Shown here: positions 57,701 through 64,000 of the stretch, piece after piece
How positions within the stretch are numbered: position 1 is the stretch's first letter
How the letters are laid out: each line of letters starts with the position of its first letter
From: Actinopolyspora lacussalsi
GTDB lineage: Bacteria > Actinomycetota > Actinomycetes > Mycobacteriales > Pseudonocardiaceae
Direction: 5' to 3'
Length of the DNA stretch: 64,000 nt
NCBI GenBank assembly: GCA_030803735.1
Contig: JAURUC010000001.1
Location: 2,117,501 to 2,181,500, forward strand
Translations under genes and position numbers: made by a program
Notes under the pieces: model-generated
The model's input: the letters and a program-made list of their open reading frames with translations, nothing else
Told to the model about the DNA's origin: nothing
Database searches by the model: none

Positions 57701-57771
57701 GACACCGCGTGAGCCGCTGCCACGGTATCGGGGAACGGCTCGGCATCCGTGATGTCGAGCGCTGGTGCTCG

Positions 57772-57798
57772 GCCTGCCGCTGAACGCGTGCGGCAGGC
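57772..57798. terminator. Terminator between DUF6194 and quinone oxidoreductase genes
   Basis: GCCTGCCGC (57772-57780) pairs exactly with 57790-57798 over a 9-nt loop that itself contains ACGCGT. It lies in the 248-bp convergent gap 57701-57948, which shows nothing else. Confidence 0.7.
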
Positions 57799-57948
57799 GC
57801 CGAACAAGCAGCGTCATCACCGGGCTCGGCCCAGCAGCCCACCCACGGAGGACAACCGAGCGGCAGGATTCGTCCACGACGGGCGCGGCGCGGGCTTCAC
57901 GAGCACGGCACCGCGCCCGACGCACTCTCACGGGTGGGTGGCTTCGGT

Positions 57949-58884
57949 TCAGTCGACGGTGAGTACCAGCTTGCCCCGCACGTGGCCCTGCTCCAGCAGT
58001 TCGTGCGCCTGGGCCGCGTCGCGCAGCGGGAAGGTGCGCTGCACCTCCACCCGCAGCTGACCGCGATCGATCAGCTTGCTCAACCAGGTCAGGTCCTCGG
58101 TGTCCGGTCGGACGAACACGTAGTGCCCGCCCTGCTGCAGCACGGTCTCGGGATCCTCCACCGAGGCGTGCCGCGAGCTGTCCCGCAGGATCTCCGGGGT
58201 TTCGCGCAGCGCGGTTCCACCGGCCATGTCGATCGCGGTGTCGACCTTGCCGTCACCACCGACGAGCTCGGCGACCCGCCCCTGCAACCCCGGGCCGTAG
58301 GTGACCGGCTCGGCTCCCAGCTCGCGCAGGAAGTCATGATTGCGTTCCGAGGCGGTCCCGATCACCCGGGAGGCCCCCAGCGCGAACGCGATCTGCACCG
58401 CGAGGTGCCCGACACCGCCTGCCGCGGCGTGCACCAGCACGGAATCGTCGGTGCCGGTCTCCACCGCCTGCAGCATCTGCAGCGCGGTGAGTCCGGCCAG
58501 CGGTAGTCCCGCGGCCTGCGTGAAGTCCGCCGCGCCCGGTTTGTGGGCCAGGGTCCGCACCGGAGCGGCGACCAGCTCGGCATAGGTGCCGTGCTGCACG
58601 TGGTCCTCGCGCACGTAGCCCACGACCTCGTCCCCGGGTTTGTACTCGGTCACGGCGGGCCCGACGGCACGGACCACGCCCGCGAGGTCCCAACCGGAGA
58701 TCAACGGCGTGTGGTGCGGGAAGAGACCGCGCAGGTAACCGCAGCGGATCTTCCAGTCCACCGGGTTCACCCCCGCCGCCCTGGTCTCGACGAGCACTCG
58801 GTCGGGACCGACCAGCGGATCGTCCAACTCCTGGTACGAAAGAACGTCGGGTTCGCCGAATTCGGTGAGCGCGATAGCCTTCAT
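57949..58884 (-). CDS. NADPH:quinone reductase-like medium-chain dehydrogenase
   Basis: This 311-residue MDR protein starts MKAIALTEFGEPDVLSYQEL and has the zeta-crystallin/quinone reductase features NPVDWKIRCGYLRG, GWDLAGVVRAVGPAVTEYKPGDEVVGY and the cofactor motif VLVHAAAGGVGHLAVQIA. Zinc-ligand cysteines are absent. The substrate is unknown. ATG 58882-58884 has AGGGA two nt upstream, closer than usual. It lies between DUF6194 and glnE and has no obvious functional link to either. Confidence 0.92.
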   Translation of the reverse strand: MKAIALTEFGEPDVLSYQELDDPLVGPDRVLVETRAAGVNPVDWKIRCGYLRGLFPHHTPLISGWDLAGVVRAVGPAVTEYKPGDEVVGYVREDHVQHGTYAELVAAPVRTLAHKPGAADFTQAAGLPLAGLTALQMLQAVETGTDDSVLVHAAAGGVGHLAVQIAFALGASRVIGTASERNHDFLRELGAEPVTYGPGLQGRVAELVGGDGKVDTAIDMAGGTALRETPEILRDSSRHASVEDPETVLQQGGHYVFVRPDTEDLTWLSKLIDRGQLRVEVQRTFPLRDAAQAHELLEQGHVRGKLVLTVD

Positions 58885-59035
58885 GGTCCCTGCAACGACG
58901 TTTCGTCGCGATCTTATTCCGACATTCGGAGCAGCGCGTCCGGCCCGCCGGCCGAGCTTTCCGCCCGCCCGCTCGATGGTGACGAGAACCCGTGGGAGGT
59001 CGCGCCTGTCGGGCTCCCGCCCCCGGAAACCCCGG

Positions 59036-62000
59036 TCAACTCAGCACGTCCTCGTAGAAGACCCGTTCGACCACGCTCCTGGCACGCCGGGTCGCGCGCA
59101 GGTAGTCGTCCATCACCTGACCGGAGTCCGAGCCGCTCGGATAACCCAACGCCGCGGCCACCCCGTTGAGCTCCCTGGAGTGTTTGGGAAGCTGATCACT
59201 CCCCTTGCCCCGCACCAGCATCACGGCATTGCGCGCCCGCATGGCCAGCGTCCATGCGCTCTCCAGGGTCGCCGCGTCCTCTTCGGTCAGCAGTCCGGCA
59301 CCGGCAGCGGCGCGCAACCCACCGACCGTCGAGGTGGTGCGCAGTTCGGGGAACTCGTGGGCGAAACGCAGCTGCAACAGCTGTAGCGTCCACTCCACAT
59401 CGGCCAGTCCGCCGCGCCCCAGCTTGGTGTGGGTGGTCGGATCGGCACCGCGCGGCAACCGCTCGGCATCGACCCGCGCCTTGATACGTCGAATCTCACG
59501 TACCCTGCCCGCGTCCGGCCCACCCTCCGGATAACGGATCGGGTCCACGGCGGAGCGGAACCTCTCCCCCAGCTCGGCATCCCCCGCCACCGGACGCGCC
59601 CGCAACAACGCCTGGGCCTCCCAGATCTGGGCCCACCTCCGGTAGTAGTTCAGATAGGAGTCCAGCGTCCGGACCAGCGGCCCCGACCTCCCCTCCGGCC
59701 GTAGATCGGTGTCCACCTCCAACGGCGGGTCCTGACTCGGCTTGCCCAACAGCCTGCGCACCTGCTCGACCACAGCGGTCGCGAACCGCACGGCGGTACT
59801 GTCGTCCGCTCCCCCGAGCGGCTCGCAGACGAACATCACGTCGGCGTCGGAACCGTAGCCGAGTTCGGCACCTCCCAGCCTGCCCATCCCGATCACGGCG
59901 ATCCTGGCGGGCCGCGCGGCACCGTCGACCCCACCGTTGGGAGCCGACCACTCCGACCTGGCCGCCACGTCACGGACAGCGGCGTCCAACGTGGCCTGCA
60001 ACACCGCCACCCACACCGTGGAGAGCGCGGCGAACACGTCGTGCGGCTGGATCACCCCGAGCAGATCTCCCGCCGCCACCCGCAGCAACTCGTGCCTGCG
60101 CAGCGAACGTGCCGCCGATGCAGCCCGCTCCGGTTCGCTGTGCCGCGCCACCGCGCTGCACAGCGAACCGGCCACCTCCGCCGGATCCCGTTCGGACAGT
60201 TCCGCGGTGTCGGCCAACAGCCGCAGCACTTCGGGAGCGCGTACCAGCAACTCGGGAACCAGCTTCGAAGTGCCCAGCAGGAAGGCGAGCCGTTCGGCAA
60301 CCACTGCCTCGTCCCGCAACAACCGCAGATACCACGGGGTGTCCGCGAGCGCCTCGGAAACGTTGCGGTACGCCAACAGCCCCCCGTCCGGATCGGGAGT
60401 TCGGCCCAGCAGATCCAGCAGCACCGGCAGCAGGGTGCCCTGGATGCTCGCACGACGCGTCATCCCCGAGGTCAGCGCCGCGATGTGGCGCAACGCCCCT
60501 TCCGGGGAGGTGTAACCCAACGCTGCCAACCGGTCAACCGCTGCCCCGGTGGTCAGCCGCAACGCCTCGGTGGGCACCTTCGCGACCGACTCCAGCAACG
60601 GCCGGTAGAACAACTTCTCGTGCAACCTGCGCACCCGGTTGCCCTGTCTGCGGTACTCACCGAGCAGCACGTCGGCCGCCTCCTGGCTGCCCTGCGAACG
60701 CATCCCCAACGCACGCGCCAGGTGGTGGAGCGTGGCCCGCTCCGTCGAAGGTGGGAACAGGTGGGTGCGTCGCAACCTGCGCAGCTGCAACCGGTGTTCC
60801 ACGCCACGCAGAAAGGCGTAGGAATCGGCCATCGCACCGGCGTCACTGCGGGCCACGTACCCACGTTCGCCCAACGAGCGAAGCGCCGTCATGGTGGAAC
60901 GAGACCGGATGTCTTCGTCCCCCCTGCCGTGCACCAGCTGCAACAGCTGCACCGCGAACTCCACGTCGCGCAGTCCACCCCTGCCGAGCTTGAGTTCGCG
61001 ATCGGTCTGCTCGGCGGGGACGTGCTGTTCGACACGTTGCCGCATGGAGCGCACGTCGGTGACGAAGTCCTCCCGCTCCGCGGCCGTCCAGATCAACGGC
61101 CGAACCGCCTCCGAGTAACGCTCGCCCAGCTCGGTGTCGCCCGCCACCGGGCGCGCCTTGAGCAGCGCCTGGAACTCCCAGGTACGGGCCCAGCGACGGT
61201 AGTAGCTCAGATGTCCATCCAGAGTCCGCACCAGCGCCCCGGCCTTGCCCTCCGGCCGGAGGGCGGCATCCACGTCGAAGAAGGCGGCACCCGCGACGCG
61301 CATGAGCGTGCTCGCCAGCCGTGTGGCAGGTGCGACGTCCTCCTCCGAGTCGGCCACGAACACGACGTCGACATCGCTGACGTAGTTCAGTTCCCCGCCG
61401 CCGCACTTGCCCATCGCGATCACCGAGAGACGCGGCGTGTGCTGCCCGGGCAGCTCGGAGGCGGCCACCGCCCACGCCGCGCGCAACGCCGCGACCGCCG
61501 CGTCGGAGAGCCTGCCGGTGATCTCCTCGTACGGGGGAGCGGTGATGCTCGGATCGACGGATCCGGCCAGATCGGCGGCGGCGATCTCCAGCAGCAGTCC
61601 GCGATAGGCGGCACGAAGCGGGGTCACCGCGGTACTGCTATCCACTGTGGCCACCGGCAGTTCCGGGATTCCGCCTCCCGGTGAGGAGGTGGTCATCGCG
61701 CCGACGCTGTGCAACAGCTCGGCGCTGAATTCCCGGACACCGCGCTGCCGGATGTCGTCACCCGCCAGGCGACGCCAGTCGGCGGGGTGCGCGACCAGGT
61801 GGTCGGCCAGCGCGCTCGAATAGCCGATGGTGGCAAGGAGCCTGGCTCGCAGATCCGAGTCGGCCGACAACCGACCTTCGAGTTCCGTCCATTCCGCCGC
61901 GGACGACTCACGCAGCCGATCCACGGAGTGCAGGGCGAGATCGGGATCGGGCGTGCGGGAGAGGGTCTCCAGCACCGGTTCAGTCCCGGGCAGCGGACCG

Positions 62001-62116
62001 CTGTCCCCCCACCAGCCCGCCGCGCGGAGCTGGGCCTCGGCTCGTTCGACGTCGCTGAATCCGTACCGCGCGGGCGACGGCACCGCCCCGGAGCGTTGCC
62101 AGTTGGCTTGGGCCAT
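59036..62116 (-). CDS. glnE: Glutamine synthetase adenylyltransferase/adenylyl-removing enzyme
   Basis: This 1026-residue bifunctional protein adenylylates and deadenylylates GlnA. The N-terminal nucleotidyltransferase half (removing activity) has MGKCGGGELNYVSDVDVVFV at about 236. The C-terminal half (transferase) has MGRLGGAELGYGSDADVMFV at about 745. Each is followed by the repeated pattern YYRRWARTWEFQALLKARPVAGD/YYRRWAQIWEAQALLRARPVAGD and KLGRGGLRDVEF/KLGRGGLADVEW. The length is full. ATG 62114-62116 lies 6 nt after TACGGT (leaderless). It is near its substrate gene glnA, as in M. tuberculosis. Confidence 0.96.
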   Translation of the reverse strand: MAQANWQRSGAVPSPARYGFSDVERAEAQLRAAGWWGDSGPLPGTEPVLETLSRTPDPDLALHSVDRLRESSAAEWTELEGRLSADSDLRARLLATIGYSSALADHLVAHPADWRRLAGDDIRQRGVREFSAELLHSVGAMTTSSPGGGIPELPVATVDSSTAVTPLRAAYRGLLLEIAAADLAGSVDPSITAPPYEEITGRLSDAAVAALRAAWAVAASELPGQHTPRLSVIAMGKCGGGELNYVSDVDVVFVADSEEDVAPATRLASTLMRVAGAAFFDVDAALRPEGKAGALVRTLDGHLSYYRRWARTWEFQALLKARPVAGDTELGERYSEAVRPLIWTAAEREDFVTDVRSMRQRVEQHVPAEQTDRELKLGRGGLRDVEFAVQLLQLVHGRGDEDIRSRSTMTALRSLGERGYVARSDAGAMADSYAFLRGVEHRLQLRRLRRTHLFPPSTERATLHHLARALGMRSQGSQEAADVLLGEYRRQGNRVRRLHEKLFYRPLLESVAKVPTEALRLTTGAAVDRLAALGYTSPEGALRHIAALTSGMTRRASIQGTLLPVLLDLLGRTPDPDGGLLAYRNVSEALADTPWYLRLLRDEAVVAERLAFLLGTSKLVPELLVRAPEVLRLLADTAELSERDPAEVAGSLCSAVARHSEPERAASAARSLRRHELLRVAAGDLLGVIQPHDVFAALSTVWVAVLQATLDAAVRDVAARSEWSAPNGGVDGAARPARIAVIGMGRLGGAELGYGSDADVMFVCEPLGGADDSTAVRFATAVVEQVRRLLGKPSQDPPLEVDTDLRPEGRSGPLVRTLDSYLNYYRRWAQIWEAQALLRARPVAGDAELGERFRSAVDPIRYPEGGPDAGRVREIRRIKARVDAERLPRGADPTTHTKLGRGGLADVEWTLQLLQLRFAHEFPELRTTSTVGGLRAAAGAGLLTEEDAATLESAWTLAMRARNAVMLVRGKGSDQLPKHSRELNGVAAALGYPSGSDSGQVMDDYLRATRRARSVVERVFYEDVLS

Positions 62117-62170
62117 GTCCGTACCGTAGTCCGAAACGACGGTCGGCGGGATCCCGGTGGTGGACTTCGC

Positions 62171-62923
62171 TCAGGCCAGCGGCAGGGAACGTGTGGTGGT
62201 TCGTTCCTCCGGGGGAGTGGCGGCGAGCTCGTAGAACCGCCGCGCCACCGGCTGCCAGGTCTCCGCGAGATCGGCGTGGAACTCACGGAGATGCTCGGCG
62301 TCGAACTGACCGGCCCGAGCCGCTCCCGCCAACTCCGGATCCGCGTCGACGAGACCACGTACCACTTCGGGGGTGGTCTCGACGTGGAACTGGAAGCCGT
62401 AGGCCCGCGCCCCGACTCGAAACGCCTGGTTCTCGCCCTTGGGTGAGGCGGCCAGCAGCTGAGCGGTCGGGGGCAGGGTACTGATCTCGTCCCGGTGGAA
62501 CTGGAACACATCCGGGGTGAGCGGCAGCGGCCCGACGAGTACGTCCTCGGCCGCGGTGTCCCGCTTCGCCACCAGCAACGTCCCCGCTTCAGGGCCGTCG
62601 CGGCGGGTGGCGATCCGACCACCGGTCGCCATCGCCAGCAGCTGTGCCCCGAGACCGAGCGCCAGCACCGGGCTCCCGGCCGACGTGGCGGTGCTGAGCA
62701 GTTTCCGCACCGAACTCAGCCAGGGATGTTCGAGATCGGCTCCGGCGTTCGTCTCACCACCGAGTACCACCAGCCCGGCGTAGTCCTCCGCCGTCTCCGG
62801 GAGTTCCTCCCGATACGGATCGCGCACCTCCAGCTCGGCTCCGAGTTCGACGAACCAGTCCCCCAGCATGCCGAGCGGGAGGTTTTCGGACGGTTGCACC
62901 ACGAGAATCCGCACTCCGGTCAT
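62171..62923 (-). CDS. Class I glutamine amidotransferase-like protein lacking the nucleophile Cys
   Basis: This 250-residue protein has the class I GATase fold: YAGLVVLGGETNAGADLEHPWL, SPVLALGLGAQLLAMATGG, and FQFHVETTPEV with the catalytic His180 and Glu182. The nucleophile elbow, normally G-x-C-L-G, reads LALGLGAQ, with Gly90 where Cys should be. The codon is unambiguous on the minus strand. The protein should therefore not hydrolyse glutamine and may bind a ligand or act as a partner. ATG 62921-62923 follows TATCCT by 7 nt (leaderless), so a 12-codon extension is not used. It precedes glnE by 54 nt on the same strand. Confidence 0.88.
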   Translation of the reverse strand: MTGVRILVVQPSENLPLGMLGDWFVELGAELEVRDPYREELPETAEDYAGLVVLGGETNAGADLEHPWLSSVRKLLSTATSAGSPVLALGLGAQLLAMATGGRIATRRDGPEAGTLLVAKRDTAAEDVLVGPLPLTPDVFQFHRDEISTLPPTAQLLAASPKGENQAFRVGARAYGFQFHVETTPEVVRGLVDADPELAGAARAGQFDAEHLREFHADLAETWQPVARRFYELAATPPEERTTTRSLPLA

Positions 62924-62955
62924 AGCTGCCAGGATACGAACGGGAGCGATCCGAG

Positions 62956-63801
62956 TCACAGCCGGTGCAGCACGATCTCGTCGGTGTCGTGCACCGGCCG
63001 GAAACCGATGCGCCGGTATACGGAGTTCGAGGTGGGATTGGCCAGGTCCGCGAACAGCACGACCCGCTCCGCGCCCGCCGCGACGGCTCGCCGGGCAGCC
63101 GCCAACGTGACAGCCGCTCCGTATCCGTTACGGCGGAACCGCGCGGGGGTGTAGACGTGTCCGATCCGGGACATCCCGTACTTCGGCGTGCTGTGGAAGG
63201 CCATCGCCACCGGGCGGCCACCGGCGGACCAGAGCACCGGAATCCGACCGCTGTCCAAGAAGGACCGCAGTTCCCGCTCCGATGCGTCGGTACCGACTCC
63301 GACGTCCCCGGCGTCACGGGCGTATTCCGCTCGCCAGTTCGCCAGCCAGGGAAGATCGGAGTGGAAGAAAGCACGTTCTTCACCCACTACTTCGGTGGGG
63401 AATTCCGGGGTGTGCAATTCGTAGAGTCGCTGTCGTATCCGGAGTTCGCGGGTCGCTCCGGTAACGCGACACCATTCAGCCGCCAACCGATCGACCTGTT
63501 CGGTGGGGCCGAGCAGGGCTCCGGGATCCGGATCGTGTTCGCACAGCGCGGCAACGAGTTCCGCGGCGTCCGTTTCGGGGAGTGCACCGACATGCGCGGG
63601 AAAAGGTGGCGTGCGGAGATAAGCACCCAGCACGGTTCGTTCCTCGTGCAGGGTGAGCAGTACGGGAGCGGGGCCGGCTTCGTAACTACGTGCCGCGGCC
63701 AGAACCGTCGCGGGAATGGTGTGCCGTACGGGATCAGCCCGGTAGAGCCGCTCGGCGGTTTCCCGGAAGGAAGCGAACGAGTCGTGGCGTTCGACGTGCA
63801 T
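62956..63801 (-). CDS. GNAT-family N-acetyltransferase
   Basis: This 281-residue protein has a GNAT domain in its C-terminal half: GRPVAMAFHSTPKYGMSRIGHVYTPARFRRNGYGAAVTLAAARRAV contains the acetyl-CoA loop RRNGYG, and LFADLANPTSNSVYRRIGFRPV is the last motif. The N-terminal half (HVERHDSFASFRETAERLYRADPVRH, APVLLTLHEERTVLGAYLRTPPF) suggests a two-domain acetyltransferase. The substrate is unknown. I chose ATG 63799-63801; the frame runs on to 63930 but that overlaps the rRNA terminator hairpin and 5S gene. The stop is 33 bp from the start of the GATase-like gene, so they may share a transcript. Confidence 0.87.
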   Translation of the reverse strand: MHVERHDSFASFRETAERLYRADPVRHTIPATVLAAARSYEAGPAPVLLTLHEERTVLGAYLRTPPFPAHVGALPETDAAELVAALCEHDPDPGALLGPTEQVDRLAAEWCRVTGATRELRIRQRLYELHTPEFPTEVVGEERAFFHSDLPWLANWRAEYARDAGDVGVGTDASERELRSFLDSGRIPVLWSAGGRPVAMAFHSTPKYGMSRIGHVYTPARFRRNGYGAAVTLAAARRAVAAGAERVVLFADLANPTSNSVYRRIGFRPVHDTDEIVLHRL

Positions 63802-63862
63802 ACCGGCATGATCGTCGGTATCCGGCCCCTGGGCAATCGGGTTTTTCGGGGCAGAGAGTAGT

Positions 63863-63890
63863 CCGGCCCCACCCTGGTGGGTGGGGCCGG
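63863..63890 (-). terminator. Hairpin terminator of the rRNA operon
   Basis: CCGGCCCCACCC (63863-63874) pairs exactly with 63879-63890 around a TGGT loop. It lies 18 nt beyond the 5S rRNA 3' end on the minus strand. The T-run (TTTT) is on the plus-strand side, so on the minus strand it precedes the stem as AAAA. Confidence 0.8.
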
Positions 63891-63907
63891 TTTTGGGGGG
63901 TTGGGTC

Positions 63908-64000
63908 GGCGGTGTCCGTGTCTCCCACACCCGTGGGGGTGCAGTACCTGGGGCGCTGGAGGGCTTAGCTGCCGGGTTCGGGATGGATGCCGGGCGTGTC
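63908..64000 (-). rRNA. rrf: 5S ribosomal RNA, 3' part (cut by window edge)
   Basis: The complement of this segment reads as actinobacterial 5S rRNA: CCCGAACCCGGCAGCTAAGCC, then CTCCAGCGCC, GGTACTGCACC, and a 3' end GGGAGACACGGACACCGCC. About 93 of roughly 117 nt are inside the window, and the 5' end and any 23S/16S genes lie to the right. The exact 3' boundary is placed by similarity and may be off by a few bases. Confidence 0.88.

Noticed and set aside
63802..63930. N-terminal extension of the GNAT protein
   Set aside because: It would read through the rRNA terminator hairpin and part of the 5S rRNA gene, and its translation is Pro/Thr-rich without family similarity.

Overview
The window is a high-GC actinobacterial chromosome segment. 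Codon third positions are almost all G or C, GTG and TTG starts are common, and the gene order closely follows the Mycobacterium tuberculosis Rv2178c-Rv2221c interval (aroG, RNase AS, plsC, ArsA, TB16.3-like, fadD15, ripC-like, exonuclease/UvrC, trpD, ctaE-qcrCAB, ctaF-ctaC, asnB, hesB, DUF3043, cobT-cobS, ilvE, pepB, dlaT, TIGR01777, lipB-lipA, DUF4191, RDD, glnA1, glnE). Mycolic-acid features are absent, and several fillers fit Pseudonocardiales or Actinopolysporales better (PPi-type phosphofructokinase, DUF6194, the BNR/MoaD pair). The genus is an inference.

Layout. 1-7355: start of aroG (cut by the window edge), PPi-type phosphofructokinase, RNase AS, PlsC, then a small membrane protein, a CPFC protein, an ArsA ATPase, an SRPBCC protein and a metallophosphoesterase. 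7592-14784: FadD15-like acyl-CoA synthetase, NlpC/P60 hydrolase, NYN protein, exonuclease-UvrC fusion, F420/PPOX enzyme. 14955-23574: respiratory core (QcrB-QcrA-QcrC, CtaE, CtaF, CtaC) interrupted by an unknown protein, a receiver-like protein, TrpD and an Lrp/RAM protein. 23939-28381: AsnB, then an accessory patch with dense repeats, a flavin oxidoreductase and the remnant of a GH15-type gene. 28382-41187: ProA, HesB, DUF3043, aldo/keto reductase, CobU-CobT-CobS, MoaD-like plus BNR propeller, IlvE, permease, leucyl aminopeptidase. 41419-51121: lipoyl metabolism (Lpd, two-lipoyl E2, LipB, LipA) with TIGR01777, LLM, TetR and SDR genes between. 51195-62116: a heme b/Mo oxidoreductase pair, DUF4191, RDD, glnA under a four-site GlnR box, a double-HTH MerR with DUF6194, quinone oxidoreductase, and glnE. 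The right end holds a GATase-like protein, a GNAT enzyme and the 3' part of a 5S rRNA on the minus strand.

How parts work together. QcrCAB with CtaC/E/F form the menaquinol-cytochrome c-oxygen supercomplex branch. LipB and LipA make the lipoyl group carried by the two-lipoyl E2 that Lpd re-oxidises. GlnA and GlnE form the adenylylation-controlled glutamine synthetase pair. CobU/CobT/CobS assemble the lower cobalamin ligand.

Beyond genes, two signals recur. About nineteen genes start directly at an ATG/GTG lying 6-8 nt behind a TANNNT hexamer, the pattern of leaderless transcripts. Several gene ends, including three convergent junctions that lack ordinary terminators, carry an interspersed hairpin (core CGATTTCTCGCGAAATCG), often next to a second ~50-bp repeat module. 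I did not find a CRISPR array, prophage, complete insertion sequence, tRNA or riboswitch.
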